Assembly (NCBI RefSeq): GCF_018332455.1
Contig: NZ_BOPZ01000019.1
Span: 1 to 64,000, forward strand
Length of the DNA: 64,000 bases
Reading direction: 5' to 3'
Source of the DNA: Clostridium polyendosporum
GTDB taxonomy: Bacteria; Bacillota; Clostridia; Clostridiales; Clostridiaceae
In this document: one piece after another, positions 55,429 through 63,240 of the stretch
Position numbering within the stretch: the first letter of the stretch is position 1
How the letters are laid out: every line of letters begins with the position of its first letter
Position numbers and translations under genes: made by a program
Notes under the pieces: model-generated
Told to the model about the DNA's origin: nothing
The model's input: the letters and a program-made list of their open reading frames with translations, nothing else
Databases searched by the model: none

Positions 55429-55881
55429 TTGAAATATGGTATTGATATCACAAACAGGATGATTAGCGTAAAGGTCATTAAAGCATTAAAGAAAAGAGGA
55501 CAGGCGGTTATAGACTTCAGGGAAATACAGACACCATTTTTAGGGGAGAATTTATATAAAAAAGTTCTTCTAGCTAATCAAACAAGAATTGATATCTACG
55601 TTTCACTAAATGAAGTAAGTGGAGAGAAAGATTCTATAAGCATATTTTCTGGCATGAATGAAGTTGAATTAAGATTTGTATCTCAATTTAAAAAGGAAAT
55701 GCTTAACATAGGATTTAAGGAATTTAATATTATTAATGGAAGTAATTTTTATCTTATAAAGAATATTAAGGCACCATGTCTTATTATTACAATTGAGAAG
55801 TATATGATCAGTTTAGATAATAATGATTTAAGTGAAAAAATAGTTAATGCCTTAATGTCGCTGTTAAATGCAAATTCATAA
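55429..55881 (+). CDS. Degenerate N-acetylmuramoyl-L-alanine amidase-3-like protein
   Basis: A 150-residue protein whose order of elements resembles the amidase_3 fold: KYGIDITNRM, then KKVLLANQTRIDIYVSLNEVSGEKDSISIFSG (compare ANxxxADxxISIHxN), then NFYLIKNIKAPCLIITIEKYMISLDNNDL (compare LYVLRxTKxPAVLVExGFLSN). The zinc His/Glu residues of active amidases are absent, as is a signal peptide. It could be a non-catalytic regulator of the amidases. The start is TTG 55429 after AGGAGG. A palindromic terminator follows. Confidence 0.6.
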   Translation: MKYGIDITNRMISVKVIKALKKRGQAVIDFREIQTPFLGENLYKKVLLANQTRIDIYVSLNEVSGEKDSISIFSGMNEVELRFVSQFKKEMLNIGFKEFNIINGSNFYLIKNIKAPCLIITIEKYMISLDNNDLSEKIVNALMSLLNANS

Positions 55882-55895
55882 TATTCCTCCTTGAT

Positions 55896-55925
55896 AAGCC
55901 ATAGAGTGAATTCACTCTATGGCTT
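55896..55925. terminator. Perfect 30-bp palindromic terminator
   Basis: AAGCCATAGAGTGAA (55896-55910) followed directly by its exact complement TTCACTCTATGGCTT (55911-55925), then TATTATTT. In RNA the central bases form a small loop. Confidence 0.75.
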
Positions 55926-56006
55926 ATTATTTACACTCATTTCATTAGACATATTTTTATATTTTTTTTAATATCAATAATTATATTAATACATAAGGAG
56001 TATGTT

Positions 56007-57074
56007 ATGTTAGTCATAGCAACTATAGGGCCTAAAACCTTAACTGAAGAAACACTAAATAAAATTATTGAAAGTGGTGCTAATTCTATAAGAATTAATT
56101 TTTCACATATTCCTCATCATACTGCAAGTAAAATTATAAACTATGTAAAAGAAACATATCCACAAGTGAAGATAATTGCGGATATACAAGGAAGTAAGAT
56201 AAGAGTTTCAGGTAAGCTTAAAGAATACTTTAAAGTAAAAGAAAAAGAAAGGGTATATTTTTGCGCTGAAGATGTATATGAGGATATTTTAAAGTTGTGG
56301 GTAAATAGGGACGAAAAACTTATACCTCTCACGATAAAAAAAGAGCAGCTTTTAAAACATAAAATAACACTTATATATATGAAGGATGGCACAATGAAGT
56401 TTAATGTTAAAAAGGTACAGGGCAATATATTAGAAACAACAGTTGTGATAGGTGGATACATAAGGGCTGAGAAGGGGTGCAACATACCAGGTATTGATAG
56501 AAGCCAATTATCAATAACAGAAAAGGATAGAAATGATATTCTTTTTTCTATTAAAAACTCTGTTGATATAATTCTTTATTCTTACGTAGGCTATAAAAAA
56601 AATATTATTCAAGTTAAAAACTTTATAGAAAGAGAATTAATTTCTTCAGATAGGAGGTACTGTCCAAAGCTTTGGGCAAAAATTGAAACGGAAGAAGGTG
56701 CAAAAAATATTAAGGAGATATTAGAAGACGTAGAAGGAATTGTCCTCGGAAGAGGAGATTTAGTTCCTGAAACAAACCTTTACAAAGTACCTATATTTCA
56801 ACATCGTATTGCACAGAGTATTAAACATAGTAGAAAAGATTTTATAGTAGCTACACATATTTTTGATTCTTTAAAAAATGGGCAAAAGCCAACAGTGAAT
56901 GAACTTAATGATATTTTTTATCTTATATTAAGTGGCGTTACTGGACTTATGCTTACAGGAGAGACATCTGTGGGTAAAAGTCCGTGTATATCAGTAAAAA
57001 CATTAAAATATTCTACTGATTATTATGAAAAGATATTAAAAAGGAGTGAAAACTGTGAAAAAGGTAGGGGATGA
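56007..57074 (+). CDS. Short pyruvate-kinase-like protein, barrel and B domain only
   Basis: A 355-residue protein with pyruvate-kinase motifs in order: ATIGP, SIRINFSH, ADIQGSKIR (usual DTKGPEIR), KLWAKIETEEG (phosphoryl-transfer Lys region), GIVLGRGDLVPE (metal-site region, usual ARGDLGVE) and GLMLTGETSVGKSP. The C-terminal domain that carries effector sites in normal enzymes (about 470-585 residues) is missing. Several motifs are altered, so activity is uncertain; it is likely a paralogue, not the main glycolytic enzyme. The end overlaps a small membrane protein gene by 20 bp. Confidence 0.8.
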   Translation: MLVIATIGPKTLTEETLNKIIESGANSIRINFSHIPHHTASKIINYVKETYPQVKIIADIQGSKIRVSGKLKEYFKVKEKERVYFCAEDVYEDILKLWVNRDEKLIPLTIKKEQLLKHKITLIYMKDGTMKFNVKKVQGNILETTVVIGGYIRAEKGCNIPGIDRSQLSITEKDRNDILFSIKNSVDIILYSYVGYKKNIIQVKNFIERELISSDRRYCPKLWAKIETEEGAKNIKEILEDVEGIVLGRGDLVPETNLYKVPIFQHRIAQSIKHSRKDFIVATHIFDSLKNGQKPTVNELNDIFYLILSGVTGLMLTGETSVGKSPCISVKTLKYSTDYYEKILKRSENCEKGRG

Positions 57075-57222
57075 TAAAGTACAGGATGATATTGTAATTA
57101 ATGAATGTAGTAAGGAAAGTAGAATTAATATAATGGGGAAACTACTTATCCCATTACTTTATATAATAGTTGCTATAATGTTTTTTTATTTGCTTTGGAA
57201 AACTTATAGTACATTTGTATAA
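57055..57222 (+). CDS. Small single-pass membrane protein, coupled to the pyruvate-kinase-like gene
   Basis: GTG at 57055 with AGGAG at 57042-57046 (8-nt spacer) opens a 55-codon frame inside the end of the pyruvate-kinase-like gene. The product has an acidic N-terminus (KKVGDDKVQDDIVINECSKESR) and one membrane helix (MGKLLIPLLYIIVAIMFFYLLWKTY), ending YSTFV. The ribosome site within the upstream gene supports translational coupling. I do not recognise it; a partner role with the kinase-like protein is inferred. Confidence 0.65.
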   Translation: MKKVGDDKVQDDIVINECSKESRINIMGKLLIPLLYIIVAIMFFYLLWKTYSTFV

Positions 57223-57261
57223 ACCTTAATATTTTATGATATAACGAACTGGTAGAAAAAT

Positions 57262-57318
57262 AAAATGGGGTATGATCTTCTAAGTTTTAGCTAGATTTCA
57301 CTTCATGAAATGATAGAA
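57262..57318 (-). repeat. Family A repeat, minus-strand orientation
   Basis: On the minus strand: ATTTCATGAAGTGAAATCTAGC, then AAAACTTAGAAGATC...CATTTTATTTTTC. It is the only clear copy in reverse orientation. Confidence 0.65.
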
Positions 57319-57326
57319 AATAAGAA

Positions 57327-57349
57327 TGAAAGGGGAACGACCCCTTTCA
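57327..57349. terminator. Hairpin, possible bidirectional terminator
   Basis: TGAAAGGGG (57327-57335) pairs with CCCCTTTCA (57341-57349) around AACGA. The following T-run is short. It lies between convergent genes. Confidence 0.5.
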
Positions 57350-57452
57350 CTCTTATTGGTAACAATTAGGGCTAGGGTAAACTATCATATCTACTTTTTG
57401 AGAAAATAAGTGTTTTTAATTTAATGAGTTGTATTAATTATTATAAGGATTT

Positions 57453-57812
57453 CTAGCAGTCTTTCTCTTCAAAAGTTGGAGCTTCGATAAGTGTAGCAAA
57501 AATGAATTCATGCCTATGACCGTCATTACAAGTAGTTTCACCTTCAACAAAATGAACGTGTCTTCTTTTTTTAGGGTCACGTTCTTCTGGATTAACTATA
57601 ATAGGTGGTCCTGTTTGTACCATTATTTCATGGAAGTGATCAAAGAAATCAGTTCTAGCTTTTATAATGTGAATATGATCTTCTTCAGGACCTATTGCTT
57701 GGCTAGTAATGCCTGCAAAACGATGGTCATGAGGATCTTCTTCAAGTTCAGCTAATCTTGTACTACCTAAAAACTCGTGAACATGTCTTTGTTTTTTTCT
57801 GTTTTTAGACAT
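57453..57812 (-). CDS. YmaF-family His-rich protein
   Basis: A 119-residue protein rich in spaced histidines: RHVHEFLGST, DPHDHRFAG, DHIHIIKARTDFFDHFHEI, RHVHFVEGETTCNDGHRHEF. This is the YmaF pattern, a family of spore-former proteins with no assigned function; the HxH units suggest metal binding. ATG 57812 follows AAGGAG. A longer in-frame reading (22 extra residues) has no ribosome site. It converges on the pyruvate-kinase-like unit. Confidence 0.85.
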   Translation of the reverse strand: MSKNRKKQRHVHEFLGSTRLAELEEDPHDHRFAGITSQAIGPEEDHIHIIKARTDFFDHFHEIMVQTGPPIIVNPEERDPKKRRHVHFVEGETTCNDGHRHEFIFATLIEAPTFEEKDC

Positions 57813-58050
57813 AACATCTACTCCTTGTAAAATATAGTACATAATATGACAGTAAATTAACCTATGATACATTTTCAAATTTCTTAATACAAAAAGTTAG
57901 GCTGTTACTTATTAAAAAGAATTTATTTGTTTTTTTAGGATAAAATATTTATGTTATTAAAGATAAATAAGTTCAATTATAGCATTTTTAAAAATCAAAA
58001 CTTAACTGAGAACTTGGTTATACACTATTATGAAAAAGGAGAAAATAATT

Positions 58051-58227
58051 ATGGATGTAAAAAGAGCAAATGAAATTGTAGAATCACTAGGGGTTATAAA
58101 TGTTACCTATAAAGGAAACTCTGTTTGGATAGAAAATATCAATGAGGTAAATAATGAAGCTAAAGTAAAAGATATAAATACGGAAAAAGTATTTACAGTA
58201 GAAGTTTCAGATTTAAAGGAAGGTTAA
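58051..58227 (+). CDS. sspH: Small acid-soluble spore protein, H type
   Basis: A 58-residue protein matching the SspH family: MDVKRANEIVESLGVINVTYKGNSVWIENINEVNNEAKVKDINTEKVFTVEVSDLKEG, with the KRAxEIxxS and VTYxGxxVWIExI patterns. It is a minor spore-core protein made in the forespore, unrelated in fold to alpha/beta SASPs. ATG 58051 follows AAAGGAG; an in-frame ATG at 58030 includes that site. I could not see a convincing sigma-G promoter. Confidence 0.88.
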   Translation: MDVKRANEIVESLGVINVTYKGNSVWIENINEVNNEAKVKDINTEKVFTVEVSDLKEG

Positions 58228-58240
58228 TTTAAGCAACAAA

Positions 58241-58278
58241 AAGCCCTGGATATTGTTGAGATAATCCAGGGCTTTTAT
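58241..58278. terminator. Intrinsic terminator after sspH
   Basis: AAGCCCTGGAT (58241-58251) pairs with ATCCAGGGCTT (58264-58274, allowing small internal loop), followed by T-rich sequence. It probably serves the converging small gene as well. Confidence 0.8.
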
Positions 58279-58294
58279 ATAATATTATAAAACA

Positions 58295-58399
58295 TTAGAT
58301 TGAAAAGTAATGTCTTAGTAAAATATTGCTTAATATTATTAATAATACTGAAATAATGATAGTAACAAGTACGTCTCTTTTCATATGACTTTTACTCAT
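58295..58399 (-). CDS. 34-residue membrane peptide
   Basis: On the minus strand GAGGTGATGACT precedes ATG 58399 and opens a 34-codon frame. The peptide begins MSKSHMKRDVLV and has one hydrophobic helix (VTIIISVLLIILSNILL), ending RHYFSI. The basic N-terminus and short helix resemble small sporulation membrane peptides, but no family is recognised. It converges on sspH and ends 21 bp from its terminator hairpin. Confidence 0.55.
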   Translation of the reverse strand: MSKSHMKRDVLVTIIISVLLIILSNILLRHYFSI

Positions 58400-58430
58400 A
58401 GTCATCACCTCATTATTGATTATCACCACT

Positions 58431-58478
58431 TAAAGAGAAGCTATAACAAAGAACTAAAGAGAAGCTATAACAAAGAAC
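58431..58478. repeat. Perfect 24-bp tandem duplication
   Basis: TAAAGAGAAGCTATAACAAA plus GAAC occurs at 58431-58454 and again at 58455-58478. It lies upstream of the 34-residue gene on the minus strand, where a promoter would be expected. Confidence 0.75.
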
Positions 58479-58564
58479 ATATAATTTTTACAACAAATAT
58501 TTCAGGTGTAGAATATATTGTATTTATTAACAGTCATGATAATGATATTATAGTATTAGCTTAT

Positions 58565-58647
58565 AGATATGCAAGTTCATAATTAAATTTAGAAAGTCAT
58601 TGAAGTTTATGTTTTTAAAAAATTCTTAAAAGTGAACTTGAGTATCT
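58565..58647 (+). repeat. Family B repeat with compensatory arm change
   Basis: Arms AGATATGCAAGTTCA (58565-58579) and TGAACTTGAGTATCT (58633-58647). Other copies have AACTTCA/TGAAGTT; here both arms changed to AGTTCA/TGAACT so pairing is kept. Confidence 0.7.
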
Positions 58648-58692
58648 CTACCACCTTTGTGCTGAAGAAAGGATAAAGTGAGGTGATTAAGA

Positions 58693-59112
58693 TTGACCAC
58701 TAAAACACACATAAGTGCAGGGTTTGCATTAGCTGCACCTCTAATGACAGTTCACAATTTATATTTGGCACCAATAATAATAATGGGTGCTACATTTCCA
58801 GATGTAGATATGAAGATAGGTTTAAAACATAGAGGATTTACTCATTCATTACTATGTTTATTTCTAGCATCATACGGACTTTGGGTAGCAGATAGAAACG
58901 TAGCAATAGCATTTTTGTTAGGATATGGTTCACATCTGATATTGGATATGTTTACAATGAAAGGAGTTAAGCTTTTTTTTCCATTAAAGTGCTCTTTTTG
59001 TCTTAAACTATGTAAAACTGATGGAACATTTGATCGTGGATTAGGTATCGTAAGTATTGTAATTATATGTGTAAGGTTAATACAATTAATACAGCCAAAT
59101 CTGCAGTTGTAG
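58693..59112 (+). CDS. YdjM-type membrane-bound metal-dependent hydrolase-like (DUF457)
   Basis: A 139-residue membrane protein. THISAGFALAAPL at the start, IIIMGATFPDVDMKIGLKHRGFTHSLLCL in the middle and GYGSHLILDMFTMKGVKLFFPL carry the conserved H, DxD, HRGxTHS and SHLxLD motifs of the YdjM/DUF457 family, related to zinc phospholipase C-like hydrolases. Its substrate is not known, and in Bacillus it is envelope-related. The start is TTG 58693 after GAGGTGATT. Confidence 0.85.
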   Translation: MTTKTHISAGFALAAPLMTVHNLYLAPIIIMGATFPDVDMKIGLKHRGFTHSLLCLFLASYGLWVADRNVAIAFLLGYGSHLILDMFTMKGVKLFFPLKCSFCLKLCKTDGTFDRGLGIVSIVIICVRLIQLIQPNLQL

Positions 59113-59140
59113 AACGTCTATTTAGATTTGAATAAACTTC

Positions 59141-59180
59141 AGAGAAGGAGCATATTAAATATACAATATACTCCTTCTCT
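59141..59180. terminator. Bidirectional terminator
   Basis: AGAGAAGGAG (59141-59150) pairs with CTCCTTCTCT (59171-59180) with a 20-nt AT-rich loop, between convergent genes. Confidence 0.65.
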
Positions 59181-59185
59181 ATTAA

Positions 59186-60079
59186 TTACTTATCCCATTC
59201 CTGTCTAATCCATGTTTTAAAATTAGTTGGATCTGATTCATTAATAAGAAATACTCTTGCACTACGAGGAATATCATCCTTTCCATAGCCTCCATAACCT
59301 GTATAACCTGCATATCCAAGTCTAATGCCCTTAAGAATAGCACAATAATTATTTAAATGATCATGCCCTACGAATACTCCTTTTACATCACCAGTTTTAA
59401 CAAGAGCATTAAAAAAACGTGTATTTATTTTAGGACAACTCTCTTCTTCAAATTTTTTACCGTTTATTAATCCACTGTTATGTGCTTTTTTAAATTCTAT
59501 TAGTGGTATATGGAAAAACATAAGAGCGGGAATAGTTTTTTTGTATTTTTGTTTTAATTTTAAGGCGGTTCGCTTATACCAGCAAATTTGAGTAAGTTTT
59601 ATCCAATGGTATCCACCTATGAAAGAAGGGGCGTACTTTCCAGAGTCCAGCATATAAATGTTTAGTACAGGGGTTCTATCTTTTGAATTCTCTACTAGAA
59701 GATTATAATTACCTATTCTATCAAAAGTTTTATAACCTATCTCACTGATATTATATTTAAAAGTAATATAGAAATTCATCATTTCTTCTTTAGTCATCAT
59801 AGAATGCTCGTCATCATGATTACCAAAAACTATAGCCCAAGGTATGTTTCTAGTTTCCATAGGCTGAGCTATATAAGTAATAGCTTTTTTTATATCATCT
59901 ACTGTTTTGCACTTACCATCAATATTATCTCCACTTAGAACTACCATGTCAGGCTTCTCATATTCTAAGATTTTGTTCATGAGATGTATAGTCTTATCTA
60001 TATTTGGACCTTCATGTAAATCTGTAAATTGAACAATTTTGAAATTCCCATTATTATTAAATTTAAGAGTAAGCTTCAT
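59186..60079 (-). CDS. Calcineurin-like metallophosphoesterase
   Basis: A 297-residue metallophosphoesterase. The motif series is FTDLHEG (residues 19-25), LSGDNIDG, FGNHDDEHS, FFHIPLIE and GHDHLNNY, giving the full set of D, H and N metal ligands. It resembles the secreted/cytosolic YkuE/purple-acid-phosphatase-like Firmicutes group. No signal peptide is present. A phosphodiester substrate is likely but unspecified. AAGGAG lies upstream of ATG on the minus strand. Confidence 0.88.
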   Translation of the reverse strand: MKLTLKFNNNGNFKIVQFTDLHEGPNIDKTIHLMNKILEYEKPDMVVLSGDNIDGKCKTVDDIKKAITYIAQPMETRNIPWAIVFGNHDDEHSMMTKEEMMNFYITFKYNISEIGYKTFDRIGNYNLLVENSKDRTPVLNIYMLDSGKYAPSFIGGYHWIKLTQICWYKRTALKLKQKYKKTIPALMFFHIPLIEFKKAHNSGLINGKKFEEESCPKINTRFFNALVKTGDVKGVFVGHDHLNNYCAILKGIRLGYAGYTGYGGYGKDDIPRSARVFLINESDPTNFKTWIRQEWDK

Positions 60080-60123
60080 AAATTGATCTCCTTAAATTTG
60101 TTCATTTTAATAAATAGAATCCA

Positions 60124-60160
60124 CATAAAGCCTAGTAGGAATGCCCGGTAGACTTTATTG
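60124..60160 (+). repeat. Family A repeat, right half
   Basis: ATAAAGCCTAGTAGG...CCGGTAGACTTTATT is a second-hairpin fragment with the usual TTTATT end. The hairpin one segment is missing. Confidence 0.5.
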
Positions 60161-60189
60161 AGGTAGTACATTATATGAATCATATGTTT

Positions 60190-60260
60190 AATTTGCTGCT
60201 AGTTCATAAAATGAAGTCTGGTTAAAATTGAGCAGGATTGGTGGCTGTTTAGTTTTATTA
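60190..60260 (+). repeat. Family A repeat
   Basis: AATTTGCTGCTAGTTCATAA, weakened first hairpin, then AAAATTGAGCAGG and CTGTTTAGTTTT pairing, ending TTTTATT. The gap 60080-60486 also contains nothing like a TPP riboswitch; the rest is AT-rich. Confidence 0.6.
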
Positions 60261-60486
60261 GATACTTAGTTAATCTCTTAGGATAAGGTATTTGATATAG
60301 GTACTGTGACTTTTTAAAGATATGCTATTGATAAATAATAAATTTTATGTAAAACTAAAAATAGGTTGTAAACTATGGAATTATTCCTTTAGTTTGGATA
60401 AGAATATCAACAGCCAATTACCTTAAAAGGATAATATTTTTACGCTTAATATATAAAATTATTAAAATTTAGTGAGGATGATCATT

Positions 60487-61299
60487 ATGGAAGTATTAAA
60501 TAGCATAGCAAACTTACTTAAAAATGTTAGAGAAAAATCACCTCTGGTTCATCACATAACAAATTATGTGACAGTAAATGATTGTGCAAATATTACCTTA
60601 GCTATTGGAGCCTCACCTATAATGGCAGATGATAAAAAAGAGGTTGAACAAATGGTATCTTTAGTTTCAGCATTAGTAATTAATATAGGTACATTAAATG
60701 AAAGAACCATTGAATCAATGGTGTTAGCTGGGAAAAAAGCTAATGAGAGAGGAATACCAGTTATTCTAGATCCGGTGGGAATAGGGGCTACAACACTTAG
60801 AACAGATACTGTGAGAACGCTAATAAATAACATTAAATTTTCAGTTATAAAAGGTAATATGTCTGAAATTAAGCTTGTGGCAGGAGAGAAGGTTGAAATA
60901 AAAGGGGTAGATTCCGCAGCAAGTGAAGAAGGGGCAGTTCAAATAGCTAAGGACCTCTCAAAGCAATTAAACTGCGTAATAGCTATAACAGGAGCAAAGG
61001 ATATAATTACTGATGGAGATAGAGTGTTATATGCTCAAAATGGACATAAACTTCTTGGAAGAGTTACAGGTACAGGTTGTATGACTGCATCACTAATAGG
61101 TTCATATTGTGGTGCTAATAAGGATTACTTGATGGCAACTGCTGCAGCAGTAATAACGATGGGTATTGCTGGGGAAAAATCAATGGAAAGTTTGAAGGAT
61201 GGAGAGGGAATAGGTTCCTTTAAAGTAAGATTATTTGATAATGTATTTAACTTAACTACAGATGAGATTAAAGAGAGAGGAAAAGTAAGATATGAATAA
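60487..61299 (+). CDS. thiM: Hydroxyethylthiazole kinase
   Basis: A 270-residue ribokinase-fold enzyme that phosphorylates the thiazole alcohol salvaged for thiamine. HHITNYVTVNDCANITLAIGASPIMA near residue 20, VILDPVGIGAT, VIKGNMSEI, and the GTGCMTASLIG anion hole with catalytic Cys at about residue 200 are diagnostic. ATG 60487 follows GAGGATG; in-frame earlier codons lie within that site. It overlaps thiE by 8 bp. No TPP riboswitch is visible upstream. Confidence 0.95.
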   Translation: MEVLNSIANLLKNVREKSPLVHHITNYVTVNDCANITLAIGASPIMADDKKEVEQMVSLVSALVINIGTLNERTIESMVLAGKKANERGIPVILDPVGIGATTLRTDTVRTLINNIKFSVIKGNMSEIKLVAGEKVEIKGVDSAASEEGAVQIAKDLSKQLNCVIAITGAKDIITDGDRVLYAQNGHKLLGRVTGTGCMTASLIGSYCGANKDYLMATAAAVITMGIAGEKSMESLKDGEGIGSFKVRLFDNVFNLTTDEIKERGKVRYE

Positions 61300-61900
61300 T
61301 ATTAATTATAAGTTGTACTTAGTTACAGATAGAAAAATAATAGGGGAAAGAGATTTTGTATGGGCCATAGAACAAGCAATATTGGGAGGAGCTACACTAG
61401 TTCAGTTAAGGGAAAAGGATTTATCCACTTTGCAGTTTTATAATGTAGCGAAGGATGTTAAGGAATTAACTTCTAAATATAATATACCTTTAATAATAAA
61501 TGATAGATTAGATATAGCCTTAGCTGTTGATGCAGATGGGCTTCACATAGGACAAGATGATATGCCTTTGGAAATAGCAAGAAAATTATTGGGAGAAGGT
61601 AAAATTATTGGTTTATCCACTTCTACTATAGAAGAAGCTAAGTTAGCGCAGGAACAAGGGGCTGATTATATAGGTGTTGGCGCTGTGTTTCCAACCACAA
61701 CAAAGAATGATGCAGATGCTGTTTCTTTAGAACAACTCAAGGAAATAAAGGAAACTGTAAAAATTCCAGTGGTAGCAATAGGTGGAATAAATGAAGAAAA
61801 CTATAAGTTACCTATGAACTGTGGTATTGACGGAGTGGCAGTAATATCAGCTATTTTAGGCAAGTCAAATATTAAAGCTGCTGCAGAGAAGTTTGTATAG
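61292..61900 (+). CDS. thiE: Thiamine-phosphate synthase
   Basis: A 202-residue TIM barrel joining the pyrimidine pyrophosphate and thiazole phosphate to thiamine phosphate. Family stretches are QLREKDLSTLQFYNVAKDV, NDRLDIALAVDADGLHIGQDDMPL, GADYIGVGAVFPTTTKNDADAV and AIGGINEEN. It overlaps thiM by 8 bp, so the two act as a salvage pair; ThiD would be supplied elsewhere. Confidence 0.95.
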   Translation: MNNINYKLYLVTDRKIIGERDFVWAIEQAILGGATLVQLREKDLSTLQFYNVAKDVKELTSKYNIPLIINDRLDIALAVDADGLHIGQDDMPLEIARKLLGEGKIIGLSTSTIEEAKLAQEQGADYIGVGAVFPTTTKNDADAVSLEQLKEIKETVKIPVVAIGGINEENYKLPMNCGIDGVAVISAILGKSNIKAAAEKFV

Positions 61901-62049
61901 GTTATTTGATAGAATATATTATGGAAATATCAACTTAAATTGAGTGATTTAGGATAAAATATATTTTTAAATTATTAAATTTATATTACAATAGAATTTA
62001 AGCTTAAATAACTAATTGGATAAAAAAAATTCAGGGAGGAGCCAGTAAA

Positions 62050-63240
62050 ATGATATCTAACAAAATGAAAAATTTAGTGGCTACTAGTTCTACAATAAGG
62101 GCTATGTTTGAGGAAGGTAAAAGACTATCTGCAATTTATGGAGAGGAAAATGTTTTTGATTATAGCTTAGGTAATCCAAATGTTGAACCTCCTGAAAACA
62201 TCAAAATTGCAATTAATCAAATACTAAATAAAGAATCAGCTAACCTTATACATGGATATATGAACAATTCAGGATACGAAGATGTTAGAACTAAAATAGC
62301 TAAATTTATAAATAAAAAATATAATACAAATATATCACATAATAACATAGTTATGACCTGTGGAGCAGCTGGAGGGCTAAATATTTTATTAAAAACATTA
62401 CTTAATCCAGGAGATGAAGTTATTGTTTTTGCGCCATTTTTTGGTGAATACAGAAATTATGTAAACAACTTTGATGGAGAGCTTGTAGTAGTGCCTCCGG
62501 ATATTACTACGTTTGAACCTAACCTACAAGCATTAACAGACAAGATAAGCAGTAAAACAAAAGCTGTTATTATCAACTCACCAAACAATCCAACAGGTGT
62601 TGTTTATTCAGAAAAAGTGATGCAAGATTTAGCAAAAATACTCTCAGAAAAGGAAAAAGAACTAGGTACAAGTATATACCTAATATCTGATGAGCCATAT
62701 AGAGAAATAGTTTATGATAATGTTAAAGTCCCTTATATCTTAAAATACTACAAAAATTCATTTATTGGGTATTCATATAGTAAATCACTATCCCTACCAG
62801 GAGAGAGAATAGGGTATATAGTTGCAAATACAGATATGGATTACTTCGAAGATATAATGTCTTCGTTAAATGTGGCTAACAGAATTTTAGGTTTTGTAAA
62901 TGCTCCATCATTATTTCAAAGAGTTATTGCAGAATGCTTGGAGGCTGAAGTTGATGTTAGCATATATCAAAGAAACAGAGATGTTTTATATGACCACTTG
63001 ACAGCAATAGGTTTTTCTTGTATAAAACCACAAGGGGCATTTTATTTATTTCCTAGGACACCAATAGCAGACGATATAAAGTTCTGTGAAGAAGCAAAAC
63101 AATTTAACCTATTACTAGTACCAGGTTCAGCTTTTGGCTGCCCAGGACATATAAGATTATCTTATTGTATAAGTTATGAAAAAATACAAAATTCCTTACC
63201 AGCTTTTGAAAAGCTAGCTAAATTATATGAGGTGAAATAA
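62050..63240 (+). CDS. PLP-dependent aminotransferase, class I/II
   Basis: A 396-residue fold-type I aminotransferase. DYSLGNPNVEPP near residue 37, NSPNNPTGVVYSE (about 175-187), ISDEPYREIVYD and the lysine in SYSKSLSLPGERIGY (about 240) form the PLP site. The substrate is not clear: aspartate, alanine or aromatic acids are possible. It ends 1 bp into the start of the next gene, a histidinol-phosphate aminotransferase, so the two are translationally coupled. GGGAGGAG precedes ATG. Confidence 0.9.
   Translation: MISNKMKNLVATSSTIRAMFEEGKRLSAIYGEENVFDYSLGNPNVEPPENIKIAINQILNKESANLIHGYMNNSGYEDVRTKIAKFINKKYNTNISHNNIVMTCGAAGGLNILLKTLLNPGDEVIVFAPFFGEYRNYVNNFDGELVVVPPDITTFEPNLQALTDKISSKTKAVIINSPNNPTGVVYSEKVMQDLAKILSEKEKELGTSIYLISDEPYREIVYDNVKVPYILKYYKNSFIGYSYSKSLSLPGERIGYIVANTDMDYFEDIMSSLNVANRILGFVNAPSLFQRVIAECLEAEVDVSIYQRNRDVLYDHLTAIGFSCIKPQGAFYLFPRTPIADDIKFCEEAKQFNLLLVPGSAFGCPGHIRLSYCISYEKIQNSLPAFEKLAKLYEVK

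Noticed and set aside
58385-58582. 65-codon plus-strand frame with an in-frame duplication
   Set aside because: It starts inside the 5' part of the minus-strand small gene, has no ribosome site, and contains the 24-bp tandem duplication; it runs into a family B repeat.
60261-60486. Possible TPP riboswitch before thiM-thiE
   Set aside because: No CTGAGA or ACCTGATCTGGATAAT-type core could be found; only AT-rich sequence is seen.
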